Origin: Nitrospirota bacterium
GTDB taxonomy: Bacteria; Nitrospirota; Nitrospiria; Nitrospirales; Nitrospiraceae
DNA length: 50,753 bases
Direction: 5' to 3'
Assembly (NCBI GenBank): GCA_030682135.1
Contig: JAUXQT010000050.1
Location: 1-50,753 of the forward strand
Shown: positions 6,932-17,458 of the stretch, one piece after another
How positions within the stretch are numbered: position 1 is the first letter of the stretch
How the letters are laid out: the number at the start of each line of letters is the position of its first letter
Made by a program: the position numbers and the translations under genes
The notes under the pieces: generated by a model
Databases searched by the model: none
The model's input: the letters and a program-made list of their open reading frames with translations, nothing else
Told to the model about the DNA's origin: nothing

Positions 6932-7180
6932 GTGCTGTTGCAGCTGATTTCTGTGCTAGGTGCCCTGATGGTGTTGTCGGCCTATGGTCTGATTCAGGGT
7001 GGGGTCTGGCGTGAGCTCGACGCGGGGTACCTGGCGTTGAACATCGTCGGGTCGCTGTTGCTGGGAATTGTCGCGATTGCGGATCAGCGGGTGGGATTCA
7101 TTTTCTTAGAGTTTGCGTGGGCCGGCCTTGGATTGGTCGGTGTCGTTAGAGCCGTCAAGGCCAGGCGTACTACGAATTAA
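6932..7180 (+). CDS. CBU_0592-like small membrane protein
   Basis: An 82-residue protein with three hydrophobic segments: LLQLISVLGALMVLSAYGL, YLALNIVGSLLLGIVAIA, and FIFLEFAWAGLGLVGVVRAV, then a basic tail. The pattern and the F-x-E-x-x-W segment match the CBU_0592 family of small membrane proteins of unknown function. GTG at 6932 is chosen because GAGG (6922-6925) stands 6 bases upstream; a TTG at 6929 is also possible. It precedes the gene at 7208 by 27 bp and may share its transcript. Confidence 0.65.
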   Translation: MLLQLISVLGALMVLSAYGLIQGGVWRELDAGYLALNIVGSLLLGIVAIADQRVGFIFLEFAWAGLGLVGVVRAVKARRTTN

Positions 7181-7207
7181 CATGGTTCGAATGAAAGGAC
7201 TATACAG

Positions 7208-7690
7208 ATGGCGGGATTGATGTCAGCGGATGAAATTTTCGAGAAGGCTCAAAATGCTGCGGCGGCGGCCACGAATCCTGATGAAAAGGCCATGCAGATC
7301 GATTACCCGGCGTTGAAAGAAAAAATTCGCGCTGCCTTGGGCGATCGCAAAGTGGCGCTCTGCCATATCAACAAGTTCTTACCTGAGGGCTACGAAGATC
7401 AGGGGCGATTCAACCTGTTGCTCCTGACTGCGGGCAATGTCGTCTTCGACATGGTCATCGGGGATTCGTACTTTCGCTACGATGTCGTGTCGGTCGGGCA
7501 GTTGGACAAGGTCCAGGTCATCGATGCGATGTGGGACAACAAGGAAAAGCGCAAGGAAGAGCCCTTCTTGAGCCTCCGACTGATGCATGCCGAAGAGGCC
7601 CACCTCTTGTTGGCGCTGGAAGATGACGAGCGGACGAGCCTCCTGGCCTTCGCGAAGGCTGTGTCGTCGGTTCGGAACCCCGAAAAGTAA
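7208..7690 (+). CDS. Conserved hypothetical protein
   Basis: A 160-residue soluble protein without a signal peptide. An alanine-rich, probably helical N-terminus (FEKAQNAAAAATNPDEKAMQ) is followed by a mixed alpha/beta part (VVFDMVIGDSYFRYDVVSVGQLDKVQVIDAMWDN, seen as VVFDMVIGDSYFRYDVV and LDKVQVIDAMW), which resembles a small beta-sheet sensor or PH-like fold. AAAGGA at 7194-7199 supports the start. I do not recognise the family. Its end is shared with a convergent ygfZ through the hairpin at 7697-7728. Confidence 0.6.
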   Translation: MAGLMSADEIFEKAQNAAAAATNPDEKAMQIDYPALKEKIRAALGDRKVALCHINKFLPEGYEDQGRFNLLLLTAGNVVFDMVIGDSYFRYDVVSVGQLDKVQVIDAMWDNKEKRKEEPFLSLRLMHAEEAHLLLALEDDERTSLLAFAKAVSSVRNPEK

Positions 7691-7696
7691 CGATTC

Positions 7697-7728
7697 GCAG
7701 GATAGCCGAGCTCGATTGGCTATCCTGC
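7697..7728. terminator. Hairpin between convergent genes
   Basis: GCAGGATAGCC (7697-7707) is the exact inverse of GGCTATCCTGC (7718-7728), an 11-bp stem with a 10-base loop. It lies between the converging stops of the genes at 7208 and 7733, so a bidirectional terminator role fits, although there is no long T-run. Confidence 0.55.
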
Positions 7729-7732
7729 GTAA

Positions 7733-8824
7733 TTACGCCTGGGGGGAGAAGGGGAGGGCCGTCACTGTCGCGTCCTGGCGAGTTCCTTCGATCTCAACAG
7801 CTAGCGTAGTGCCGGGGGCTGAAAAGTCCCGGAGCGGGAAGGCCAAGGCGATAGGGGCCTTGAGTCGTGGGGATTGTGTCGCACTGCTGATCCAGCCGAC
7901 TTCCCGGTCCCCGCTAAATAACTTGGCGCCCTTCGGGGGGATGCTCGAACCCTTCAAGACCAGTCCAACCAAGTGCCGTCTCACGTTGCCGTACGTATCC
8001 ATCCGCGCCACCACTTCTTGCCCAGGATAGCAGCCCTTATTTAAGCTGACCGCTTTCCCTTCCAGGTTCGCTTCCGGTGGAACGATTTCTTCGTTGAGGT
8101 CCGGTCCCGCCTTGGGCAGGCCTGCTTCGATGCGGAGGGCCTCACGGGCCTGGCCGCCGACGGCTTTGATGCCGTACGTCGCGCCCGCTTCCATGAGTCG
8201 CTCCCAGGCCGTGCTGAGGGCCTCAGCTGGCAGCAATACTTCGAGGTCTACCTCTCCAGTCTCTTCTGTCCGCAGGACGAACGAGGCCTGGCCGCCGATC
8301 TGGGCTGCGACGGCGCTGACCGGCTTGAGATCGCTCATCTCGATACCGAATGCTGCGCTGACGGTCGCGCAGGCCTTGGGTCCACTGACCAGCAAGAGTC
8401 CCCAGGATTCTGCGCAGTTCTCCATCTTCGCTTTGATGCCGTAGAGCAGAAACTTTCGGAGCGCTTGGATGGTGGCTTCGCCGACCTCACCGACATCTTC
8501 TATCCACAGACTGTCAGCCTGGACATAGACTCGAAAGTAGCCGAGCATCTTGCCCTTGTGGGTCAGGAAGCTCGAATAACGGCCCTGGCCTGGCTGGAGC
8601 GGAAGAATGTCGTTGCTGATGAGTCCCTGCAGCCATTTCACGCGGTCGTCGCCGGTGACGCGGATCTTGCCACGGTGCGAGAGATCGGAGAGCCCGACCG
8701 CCTGACGGACTGCCTGATATTCCTCGACCCATTTACCATAGTGAGCGGGCATGTCCCATCCGGCGACTTCCTCGAAGGTGGCGCCAAGTTTGGTGTGGAG
8801 ATCGTGGATGCGTGACTGTTTCAT
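7733..8824 (-). CDS. ygfZ: YgfZ/GcvT-like folate-binding protein for Fe-S cluster maintenance
   Basis: A 363-residue protein with the GcvT-like tetrahydrofolate fold. The YgfZ signature KGCYPGQE is present near residue 262, and the N-terminal half has LSHRGKIRVTGDDRVKWLQG and LTHKGKMLGYFRV. In YgfZ proteins the conserved Cys supports repair or assembly of iron-sulfur enzymes in a folate-dependent way. The KGC(Y)PGQE motif separates it from true glycine-cleavage T-proteins. It converges with the hypothetical gene at 7208. The receiver and TPR genes follow upstream on the same strand, but gaps of about 60-90 bp leave an operon uncertain. Confidence 0.85.
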   Translation of the reverse strand: MKQSRIHDLHTKLGATFEEVAGWDMPAHYGKWVEEYQAVRQAVGLSDLSHRGKIRVTGDDRVKWLQGLISNDILPLQPGQGRYSSFLTHKGKMLGYFRVYVQADSLWIEDVGEVGEATIQALRKFLLYGIKAKMENCAESWGLLLVSGPKACATVSAAFGIEMSDLKPVSAVAAQIGGQASFVLRTEETGEVDLEVLLPAEALSTAWERLMEAGATYGIKAVGGQAREALRIEAGLPKAGPDLNEEIVPPEANLEGKAVSLNKGCYPGQEVVARMDTYGNVRRHLVGLVLKGSSIPPKGAKLFSGDREVGWISSATQSPRLKAPIALAFPLRDFSAPGTTLAVEIEGTRQDATVTALPFSPQA

Positions 8825-8885
8825 AGTTCCTTTAGGCTAAGGGCACGAGGCCAGTGGCAAGGGGAAGGATCTTCTCATAGAACCT

Positions 8886-9317
8886 CTAGCCTCTCGCCTC
8901 TTGCCCCGAGCCATTGAGTACTTCTTCTACCAGATCTTTCAGCCGGGCGGAGAACTCATTGCGCGAGACAATCTTGGTCACGCCTAATGTTCTGGCCCGG
9001 TTGAACGTGTCGACTTCTTCATGATTGGCAAAAGCCAGGATGGGAATGGACTTCAAACTCGCGTCGGCTTTGAGCGTTTCCAGAGCTTGAAAGGCGTTCA
9101 AGGTCTCGTCATTCATGTTCAAGATGAAGGCGGACGGGGACATGGTCGACGTCTTATCGGCGATGTCCTGCTGCGTGCGAGCCCGCTCGATCTTGTAGCC
9201 CTTCGCCATCAAGGCGTCACGGACTTTCGTGTAAAAAAAGATGTCGGTGACACCGACGAGGATGGTCCTCTGGTCTTTCTGGTCTGTCTTGTCTGTCTGG
9301 TAAGAGTTCGTCGTCAT
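8886..9317 (-). CDS. Response-regulator-like protein with degenerate receiver domain
   Basis: A 143-residue protein with the CheY-like pattern: beta-1 TILVGVTDIFF, helix, SAFILNMNDETLNAF at the beta-3 position, SIPILAFANHEE at beta-4, and VTKIVSRNEF with the Lys region at beta-5. The acidic pair after beta-1 is not evident, and the usual phospho-acceptor Asp after beta-3 appears as Asn (ILNMND). It is therefore probably a pseudo-receiver used for protein contacts and not for phosphotransfer. The N-terminal YQTDKTDQKDQRT is encoded by a low-complexity repeat (9268-9303) whose inverse lies just upstream of the gene. Confidence 0.7.
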   Translation of the reverse strand: MTTNSYQTDKTDQKDQRTILVGVTDIFFYTKVRDALMAKGYKIERARTQQDIADKTSTMSPSAFILNMNDETLNAFQALETLKADASLKSIPILAFANHEEVDTFNRARTLGVTKIVSRNEFSARLKDLVEEVLNGSGQEARG

Positions 9318-9407
9318 AGGTGGTTATGCCTTCACGTCAAAGTAGATGAGTTGTCTTTTCTGCCGAACCAGATAGACGAGATAGACCAAACAGACCAGAT
9401 AGACCGG

Positions 9408-9923
9408 TTAGTTGAGTGAACTGATCAACCGCCCCAGCGCTTTCTTGGCTAACGCATAATTGGGATTGAGGGCCAGGGCTTTCTTATAGGAGTCGATGGC
9501 CTCGGTCCATTGGCCCTTCTTCTCGTAGACGCGACCCAGGTTGAGATGAGGGAAGGCGGGGCTCTCATACCGTCTGGCCTGCAAGGCTTTTTGGAACCAG
9601 GTGATCGCTTCGTTCAGTTCACCCTTTTCGATCAGGTAGGCCCCGATGTCATTGTAGGGGTTGCCGAATTCCGGGTCCTGCGCGATCGCGTTGTGGCATT
9701 CCTCGATCGCATCGTCGAGCCGCCCCATGAAGCTGTAGGTCCAGCCGAGAAAGGTATAGGCCTCGGCCGTGGGATGGGTCTGAATCGATTTTTTATAGAG
9801 CGTGACAGCTTCTTCCAGTTCGCCCTTCATTTGGCGTTCATAGGCCTGCTGGAACAGCTGCCAGGCTTCGCGCTTATCTTCTTCGTGGCCTTCGCCTTGT
9901 ACTAAAAAATCTTGTACATCCAT
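9408..9923 (-). CDS. TPR protein
   Basis: A 171-residue protein composed of about four tetratricopeptide repeats from residue 22 to the end. Examples are AVTLYKKSIQTHPTAEAYTF, WTYSFMGRLDDAIEECHNAI, NEAITWFQKALQA and EAIDSYKKALALNPNYALAK. TPR domains form helical scaffolds for protein contacts. No signal peptide is seen, so it is likely cytoplasmic. It is 90 bp upstream of the degenerate receiver gene on the same strand. The specific partner is unknown. Confidence 0.85.
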   Translation of the reverse strand: MDVQDFLVQGEGHEEDKREAWQLFQQAYERQMKGELEEAVTLYKKSIQTHPTAEAYTFLGWTYSFMGRLDDAIEECHNAIAQDPEFGNPYNDIGAYLIEKGELNEAITWFQKALQARRYESPAFPHLNLGRVYEKKGQWTEAIDSYKKALALNPNYALAKKALGRLISSLN

Positions 9924-9943
9924 AAAAACACAAAGAGCTAATG

Positions 9944-10004
9944 GCTTATGGCAAATGGCGTATAGCAGGGACGAAGAATTCCGGAATCGTCTTGTGCCAT
10001 AAGC
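9944..10004. repeat. Intergenic inverted repeat between the TPR and thi4 genes
   Basis: GCTTATGGC (9944-9952) is inverted at 9996-10004 (GCCATAAGC), with the palindrome ATTCCGGAAT (9978-9987) in the loop. It stands between the thi4 stop and the TPR gene start; its function is unknown. Confidence 0.5.
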
Positions 10005-10027
10005 TATATGCCATACGCTCCCCCCTG

Positions 10028-10831
10028 CTATTCTTGTTTCAGCTTTTTCTTAATCAACTCTGCGCCGTAGCGTCCTGAGAGCAACATCGAGCCGAAGGCC
10101 GGGCCCATGCGGGGCGTCCCGTAGACTGCTGCCACGGCCAATCCGATGACGAAACAGTTGGGATAGACTTCGCCGGTGCGGTCCATGATTTCCTGCTCAG
10201 ACTGCGCGACCCACATGGCCCCGTTGCCGGGGATGGCCTTGTGCAGGTTCCGCTTGTGCAGGAGCTCCACGACGATGGCATCGTGACCTGTGGCATCCAC
10301 GACGATTTTGCTTTCGAGGGCTATCGGGTCCACATGGATGATGTCATGGCCGGCCATTTCTGCCGTCGTGCTATTGACCACCACCCCTTCCAGTACTGCG
10401 TCTCGCCGAATAATCAGGTCGACCACTCTGGTGAGGTTCATGATCTTGGCTCCGCCTCTGTAGGCCGCGGCGATCAGCGCGCCGGTGGCATGCGGGGGAT
10501 CGACCATATACATGCCTTCGCATTCCGTGATCTTTTTGCAGGGCACGCCGATCTCTTCGAGGATTTCGTTGGCCGGTTCGCAGATCGTGGCCTTGTTCAT
10601 GAGATAGCCGCCCGACCAGAAACCGCCGCCCAGGGCGAGGCTCTGCTCGACGATGACGGTCTTGAATCCCATCGCCGCGAGATCATGGGCGCAGATCAAG
10701 CCGGACGGGCCGGCGCCGACGATGATCACATCACTCTCGATGAGCTGATCGAACTCTTTGTAATATTCCCGCGCGATCTGGCGCGTGATATCTCGTTCGC
10801 GTAGGGGGGCTGGTGCTGGTGGCTTTGCCAT
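10028..10831 (-). CDS. thi4: Thi4 thiazole synthase, sulfide-using type
   Basis: A 267-residue protein of the Thi4 family, which makes the thiazole half of thiamine from NAD, glycine and sulfur. The dinucleotide-binding motif VIIVGAGPSGLICAHD lies near residue 36, then ALGGGFWSGGYLMNK and the C-terminal GTPRMGPAFGSMLLSG. In the suicidal yeast enzyme a Cys follows the TGHDG loop and donates its sulfur. Here the loop reads TGHDAIVVELLHKR with no Cys, so the enzyme should use free sulfide with iron and be catalytic, as in archaeal relatives. It lies downstream of thiC on the same strand with repeat B between them, so it may share the riboswitch-controlled transcript. Confidence 0.9.
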   Translation of the reverse strand: MAKPPAPAPLRERDITRQIAREYYKEFDQLIESDVIIVGAGPSGLICAHDLAAMGFKTVIVEQSLALGGGFWSGGYLMNKATICEPANEILEEIGVPCKKITECEGMYMVDPPHATGALIAAAYRGGAKIMNLTRVVDLIIRRDAVLEGVVVNSTTAEMAGHDIIHVDPIALESKIVVDATGHDAIVVELLHKRNLHKAIPGNGAMWVAQSEQEIMDRTGEVYPNCFVIGLAVAAVYGTPRMGPAFGSMLLSGRYGAELIKKKLKQE

Positions 10832-10851
10832 CGAGTCTTCTCCTTCGTCGA

Positions 10852-10973
10852 CTGCTGAAAATGGCTTCCGGCTTCGTTCTCGGCTCTACCAAATCCTCAA
10901 CGTACCCCTGAGGGTACGCCGCCGGTTTCGATTCACCTCGGGCCTCGTTGGGTGACCGTTTTGAGCATCCTCG
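10852..10973 (+). repeat. Dispersed ~120-bp palindromic repeat, copy B
   Basis: Same orientation as copy A: CTGCTGAAAATGGC at the left, core CTCAACGTACCCCTGAGGG, and GTTTTGAGCATCC at the right. It lies between thiC and thi4. It may reduce readthrough from thiC or process the mRNA; this is inference. Confidence 0.8.
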
Positions 10974-10979
10974 CTTGTT

Positions 10980-12908
<1,929 letters not shown>

Positions 12909-13000
12909 TCAGGATGCTGTCAGCCCTCAGCAGTCAGCTCTTAGCATGCAATCCGGAAGCTGACAGCTGAACGCTGTGTGCTGATCGCTGGTTCTTCCAA

Positions 13001-13034
13001 TAAAAAAGCCGCACCTGAAGCTAGAGGGTGCGGC
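13001..13034 (-). terminator. Riboswitch-associated intrinsic terminator before thiC
   Basis: On the minus strand GCCGCACC (13034-13027) pairs with GGTGCGGC (13015-13008), followed by six T residues. It stands between the TPP aptamer and thiC, as expected for a riboswitch acting by premature termination. Confidence 0.85.
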
Positions 13035-13058
13035 AGAGATCAACGGCGTTCGGTTGTT

Positions 13059-13149
13059 CTCGCTTCCCTACGCTGGTATTACCCAGTTCAGGTTTTGAGG
13101 GTCGTCCGTTCGGGCGGACTCTCAGCCATATGGCTCCCCTAGCTTCGAG
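13059..13149 (-). ncRNA. TPP riboswitch (thi-box) controlling thiC
   Basis: The minus strand contains the conserved thi-box pieces in order: GGGGAGCC, GGCTGAGAGT, ACCCTC, ACCTGAACTGGGTAATACC and AGCGTAGGGAAGCGAG. The closing stem pairs CTCG (13149-13146) with CGAG (13062-13059). The aptamer begins next to the predicted transcription start of the 13155-13183 promoter and is followed by an intrinsic terminator. Binding of thiamine pyrophosphate should favour termination and lower ThiC, and perhaps Thi4. Confidence 0.95.
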
Positions 13150-13154
13150 TGGGA

Positions 13155-13183
13155 ATCGTATCGCCAGCCCCCCTCGTTGTCAA
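13155..13183 (-). promoter_or_regulatory. Sigma-70-type promoter for the thiC riboswitch transcript
   Basis: TTGACA (13183-13178), a 17-base spacer, then TACGAT (13160-13155) on the minus strand. The predicted start lies at about 13149, the first base of the aptamer. Confidence 0.75.
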
Positions 13184-13258
13184 CGGGGTATTAGGCCTAC
13201 CGTGACCGAACCGAGTGGACCATCGCCAGCCTAGGACTTCCTCGCGGCGTCCAGTTCA

Positions 13259-13287
13259 TTGATTGTGGGGGAGCCCTAACGTAGAAT
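13259..13287 (+). promoter_or_regulatory. Sigma-70-type promoter for nadA
   Basis: TTGATT (13259-13264), a 17-base spacer, and TAGAAT (13282-13287, five of six consensus bases). The predicted transcript would start near 13294, about 25 bases before the GTG of nadA, leaving room for the AGAGGAAA ribosome binding site. Confidence 0.65.
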
Positions 13288-13318
13288 CATCTCCTTACGT
13301 TCTTGGGTAGAGGAAACT

Positions 13319-14422
13319 GTGCAGACACTGACAACGCTTCCGAAACCGATCACGTCGTATCAGCAACTGTCTGCGGAGGAACTGTTCCGCCGGACGGTTG
13401 AGGCGAAACGTGTGCTCGGCGACCGGGTCATGATCCTGGGCCATAACTATCAACGGGACGAAGTCATCGAACATGCGGACTTTCGCGGAGACTCTCTTTT
13501 ATTGTCGAAGCTGGCAGCCGAGCGGTCCGAACGACCCTATATCGTTTTTTGCGGCGTGCACTTTATGGCCGAGACTGCCGACATCCTGAGCCGTTCTAAG
13601 CAAACGGTGATCCTCCCGGACATGGCCGCAGGCTGCTCCATGGCGGACATGGCGGCCATCGAACAGGTCGATCAATGTTGGGAGACGCTGGGACGCATCC
13701 TTCCCGTGGAAGAAACCGTCATGCCGGCGGTCTATGTGAACTCTGCTGCCGTCCTGAAAGCTTTTTGCGGCGAACATGGCGGGATTACTTGTACCTCTTC
13801 CAACGCGAGGGCGGTCATCGAATGGTCCTGGGCCAGGCGGGAAAAGATCCTCTTTTTCCCGGACGAGCATCTAGGCCGCAACACGGCCAACAAAATGGGG
13901 CTGCCGCGAGAAGAGATGATAGTCTGGGACCCCTTTCAACCTAACGGGGGGAATACACGCGAGGCGATCAAGCGAGCCAAGTTGATTCTCTGGAAGGGGC
14001 ATTGCAGTGTCCATCAGATGTTCCAGCCCGTGCACATCGACAATTTCCGCAAGCAGTACCCGGACGGGAAGGTCATCGTCCATCCGGAATGTCACGAGGA
14101 TGTCGTCAATAAGGCAGACCTCTCAGGATCAACCGAGTTCATCATCAAGACCGTCACGGCGGCGCCAGCCTGGTCTGTCTGGGCTGTGGGAACTGAGTTG
14201 AATCTGGTCAATCGATTGAAGCGGGATTTGACGGATAAGAAGGTGTTCTTCCTCTCTTCTACGGTCTGCCAATGCGCGACGATGTTCCGGATCGATGGCG
14301 CCCATCTCTGCTGGGCGCTGGAGAATCTCGTCGACGGCCACGTGGTGAACCATATCGTGGTGCCGGACGATGAGAAACATTGGGCGAAGATTGCGTTGGA
14401 CCGCATGATGGCCGTCAGCTAA
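13319..14422 (+). CDS. nadA: Quinolinate synthase NadA
   Basis: A 367-residue protein starting at GTG with AGAGGAAA about 6 bases upstream. NadA condenses iminoaspartate with dihydroxyacetone phosphate to quinolinate in NAD synthesis and carries a 4Fe-4S cluster. Cluster-ligand regions are visible: AAGCSMADMA (about residue 105), GGITCTSSNA and HPECHEDVV in the middle, and STVCQCATMF (about 316). The N-terminal LGHNYQRDEVIEHADFRGDS is also diagnostic. It stands divergent to thiC with its own promoter. nadD lies elsewhere in the window at 45712, so the NAD pathway is split. Confidence 0.95.
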   Translation: MQTLTTLPKPITSYQQLSAEELFRRTVEAKRVLGDRVMILGHNYQRDEVIEHADFRGDSLLLSKLAAERSERPYIVFCGVHFMAETADILSRSKQTVILPDMAAGCSMADMAAIEQVDQCWETLGRILPVEETVMPAVYVNSAAVLKAFCGEHGGITCTSSNARAVIEWSWARREKILFFPDEHLGRNTANKMGLPREEMIVWDPFQPNGGNTREAIKRAKLILWKGHCSVHQMFQPVHIDNFRKQYPDGKVIVHPECHEDVVNKADLSGSTEFIIKTVTAAPAWSVWAVGTELNLVNRLKRDLTDKKVFFLSSTVCQCATMFRIDGAHLCWALENLVDGHVVNHIVVPDDEKHWAKIALDRMMAVS

Positions 14423-14423
14423 C

Positions 14424-14544
14424 GGGAGCGTGAAAAACGCCTCCAGCTGCGTTCTCGCATCGCTCACAGGCTCAACGTACCGCAAGGGTACGCCTCGCAT
14501 GTTCGCTCGCTGCGGCCTTGCTGGAAGACGTTTTTGACGCTCCC
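14424..14544 (+). repeat. Dispersed ~120-bp palindromic repeat, copy C
   Basis: The ends GGGAGCGTGAAAAACG and CGTTTTTGACGCTCCC are exact inverses, although they differ in sequence from the other copies: both arms changed together, which points to selection for pairing. The core GCTCAACGTACC and TGCGGCCTTGCTGG are shared. It starts 2 bp after the nadA stop. Confidence 0.8.
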
Positions 14545-14644
14545 GCATCACAGCTATGGGCTGGTGCCCTGGCCGCCATTCCGGTATATTCCTACCCCTG
14601 ACTCCAACCACGCCTAAGATTTTCGAGAGAGAACAGAATAGGTT

Positions 14645-17458
14645 ATGGATTACAAAGCAACGCTCAATCTTCCTAAAACCGATTTCCCTATGAAGGCGAA
14701 CCTGCCGCAGCGGGAGCCTGAGTTGCTGGCCTCGTGGGAGCAGGAGCGTCTGTATGAACAGATCCAGGAGGCGGGGAAGGGCCGGCCGCTCTATGTTCTG
14801 CACGATGGGCCGCCCTACGCCAATGGCCGCATTCATATCGGTCACGCGCTGAACAAGATCCTCAAAGACATCATCATCAAATCGAAGACGATGGCGGGCT
14901 ATCAAGTGCCCTATGTCCCGGGCTGGGACTGCCATGGCCTGCCGATCGAGCATCAAGTCCTGAAAGAGCTCGGCGACAAGAAAAAGACGCTCGATACTCC
15001 GGCCATTCGTAAACTCTGCCGGGAATATGCGGAGAAATTTTATACGATTCAGCGTGAAGAGTTTCAGCGGCTCGGTATCTTGGGCGATTGGCAACGGCCC
15101 TATCTCACGATGAATCCTGGCTATGAGGCCACGATCATTCGCGAGTTCGGAAAATTCGTGGAGCGGGGTGGCGTCTATAAGGGACTGAAGCCGGTGCTCT
15201 GGTGCACGGCGGACCAGACCGCCCTGGCCGAGGCGGAAGTCGAATACGAGGACCATACCTCTCCCTCGATCTATGTGAAGTTCCCGGTGGTCACGTCGCC
15301 CACTGTCCTCAGCAAGACGTTCCCCGATATCTCCTTTCCCTCCGGTATCAAGCTCGTCTCCGTCGTCATCTGGACGACCACTCCCTGGACCCTTCCGGCC
15401 AATCAAGCGGTCTGCCTCCATGCCGATATCGACTATGCCTTTGTCCAGGTCGGCGACGAAGTGCTGATCGTGGCGGAGAAGCTTGTTGAGAGTATGGCGA
15501 AGGGCTGCAAGCTCGAAGGGGTGCGAGTCTTCGGGGTGAAGAAGGGGAAAGAGGGGTTCGAAGGTCTTGAGACGCAACGGCCCTTGACGACCGGTCTCTC
15601 GCCGATTTTACTCGGCGACTTCGTGACGCTCGATCAGGGAACCGGCTGCGTCCATATTGCGCCGGGCCACGGTATGGAAGACTACATCCTCGTGCTGGAG
15701 CACAATGCCAAGGCGTCAGCGGGAGAGAAGTTAGAGATCCTGGCGCCGGTCGACAACGGTGGGCGCTTTACCGAGATCGTGAAGGAATTTGCCGGCCAGC
15801 ATGTGTTGAAGGCCAATCCAAAGATCGTGGAGTTCCTCCAGGCCAATGGACGGTTGCTGGGCCATGGCTCATTGAACCATTCCTATCCCCATTGTTGGCG
15901 TTGCAAGAATCCCGTCATCTTCCGCGCCACCGAACAATGGTTCGTGTCGATGGAGACGAACGATCTACGGAAAGAAGCCTTGGCGGAGATCGAACGGGTC
16001 CGCTGGATTCCAGCCTACGGCCGTGACCGGATCAACGGGATGATCGAGAACCGCCCCGATTGGTGTTTGTCTCGACAACGTGTGTGGGGCGTGCCAATTC
16101 CAGGTTTCACATGTACCGGTTGCCGGGCTGTGCTGGCTGACCCGACGGTGATCGAGCATCTGGCGACTTTGATGGAATCCAAAGGGGCCGATGTCTGGTT
16201 CGAGCAAGCAGCAGCCGACCTGTTGCCCAAGGGCACGGCCTGTCCGAAGTGTGGAGGGAGAGATTTCGAGAAGGAACGGGATATTCTCGACGTCTGGTTC
16301 GAGTCGGGCGTCAGTTACGCGGCAGTCTTGAAACCGCGTAAGTGGTGGCCGGCGGATCTCTACCTCGAAGGATCGGATCAGCATCGGGGCTGGTTCCACA
16401 GTGCCTTACTGGCCGGTGTCGTCACCGATCGTCGCGCGCCGTACAAGGCAGTCCTGACCCACGGCTTCGTCCTCGATGGGCAGGGCAAGAAGATGTCCAA
16501 GTCGGCGGGCAACGTTGTCGCGCCGCAGGACGTAATCAAACAGTCCGGCGCAGAAATTCTGCGTCTGTGGGTGTCGGCGCAGGATTATCGCGACGATCTT
16601 CGGATTTCACCTGAAATCCTGACTCATATGATCGAGGCCTATCGAAAGATCAGGAATACCTGCCGCTTTCTATTGAGCAATCTGTACGACTTCGATCCGG
16701 AGAAGGACCGCATCCCCTACGAGCAGTTGCCTGAACTGGACCGTTGGGCTTTGCATCGGCTGAGTGAGCTAATCCCGCGGGTGAGGAAGTCCTATGACGA
16801 TTTTGAGTTCCACACGATATTCCATGCCCTCAACAACTTCTGCTCGGTAGATCTGAGTTCCGTCTATCTGGATATTCTAAAGGATCGGCTTTATACCTTC
16901 CGGGCCGATTCGCCCTTGCGTCGTGGATCGCAGACGGTGCTGTTCGAGATTCTCGTCGCGATGACGAAGCTGATGGCGCCGGTGTTGAGCTTTACGGCCG
17001 AAGAGATCTGGCGGACCATGGCGCCGCAGCCGGGGGGGCGTCTCGGAGTCAGCAGCGTCCACCTGAGCACATTCCCGGAGGTTCAGCCTCAATGGCAGGA
17101 TGCTGAGCTGGCCCAGCGGTGGGAGCGGTTGTTGGGCTATCGTACGCAGGTGCAGGGCGTGCTGGAGGGGAGTCGGCGGGATAAAGTGATCGGGTCATCG
17201 CTGGAGGCATCGGTGGAGCTTCGAGCCGATGTTGACGCCTACGAGTTTCTGCAGTCCTATCACAAGGATTTGACCACGCTCTTCATCGTCTCGCAGGTCA
17301 AATTGATCTCCGGTGGGGAGGCCAAAGGCTCGCTGGCGATTACCGCGACGAAGTCCTCTTTCGGAAAATGCGAACGGTGCTGGAATTATCGCGATGCGGT
17401 GGGGAAGGATGTGAGTCATCCCACCTTGTGCGAACGTTGTGTGGAGGCGGTACAGTAA
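14645..17458 (+). CDS. ileS: Isoleucyl-tRNA synthetase
   Basis: A 937-residue class I aminoacyl-tRNA synthetase of bacterial length. The HIGH motif lies near residue 61 ([11 protein letters not shown]) and KMSKS near 615 ([12 protein letters not shown]). The editing-domain entry [17 protein letters not shown]-like segment reads [17 protein letters not shown]. The C-terminal zinc finger is present (CERCWNY and LCERC, about 908-932). It charges tRNA-Ile in the cytoplasm and edits valine. Its stop overlaps the lspA start by one base (TAATG), so the two genes are translationally coupled, a common bacterial arrangement. Confidence 0.97.
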   Translation: MDYKATLNLPKTDFPMKANLPQREPELLASWEQERLYEQIQEAGKGRPLYVLHDGPPYANGRIHIGHALNKILKDIIIKSKTMAGYQVPYVPGWDCHGLPIEHQVLKELGDKKKTLDTPAIRKLCREYAEKFYTIQREEFQRLGILGDWQRPYLTMNPGYEATIIREFGKFVERGGVYKGLKPVLWCTADQTALAEAEVEYEDHTSPSIYVKFPVVTSPTVLSKTFPDISFPSGIKLVSVVIWTTTPWTLPANQAVCLHADIDYAFVQVGDEVLIVAEKLVESMAKGCKLEGVRVFGVKKGKEGFEGLETQRPLTTGLSPILLGDFVTLDQGTGCVHIAPGHGMEDYILVLEHNAKASAGEKLEILAPVDNGGRFTEIVKEFAGQHVLKANPKIVEFLQANGRLLGHGSLNHSYPHCWRCKNPVIFRATEQWFVSMETNDLRKEALAEIERVRWIPAYGRDRINGMIENRPDWCLSRQRVWGVPIPGFTCTGCRAVLADPTVIEHLATLMESKGADVWFEQAAADLLPKGTACPKCGGRDFEKERDILDVWFESGVSYAAVLKPRKWWPADLYLEGSDQHRGWFHSALLAGVVTDRRAPYKAVLTHGFVLDGQGKKMSKSAGNVVAPQDVIKQSGAEILRLWVSAQDYRDDLRISPEILTHMIEAYRKIRNTCRFLLSNLYDFDPEKDRIPYEQLPELDRWALHRLSELIPRVRKSYDDFEFHTIFHALNNFCSVDLSSVYLDILKDRLYTFRADSPLRRGSQTVLFEILVAMTKLMAPVLSFTAEEIWRTMAPQPGGRLGVSSVHLSTFPEVQPQWQDAELAQRWERLLGYRTQVQGVLEGSRRDKVIGSSLEASVELRADVDAYEFLQSYHKDLTTLFIVSQVKLISGGEAKGSLAITATKSSFGKCERCWNYRDAVGKDVSHPTLCERCVEAVQ

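Noticed and set aside
9358-9405. Short AGATAGACC-type units as a CRISPR or origin iteron array
   Set aside because: Units are short, irregular and without spacers; there are no cas or replication genes nearby.
14129-15577. 482-codon minus-strand open frame
   Set aside because: It lies opposite nadA and ileS, both strongly identified, and crosses repeat C; no domain or start signal.
17368-17457. Longer lspA reading back into ileS
   Set aside because: The extra residues are the out-of-frame image of the IleS zinc finger; TAATG overlap at 17456-17460 gives a normal LspA start.
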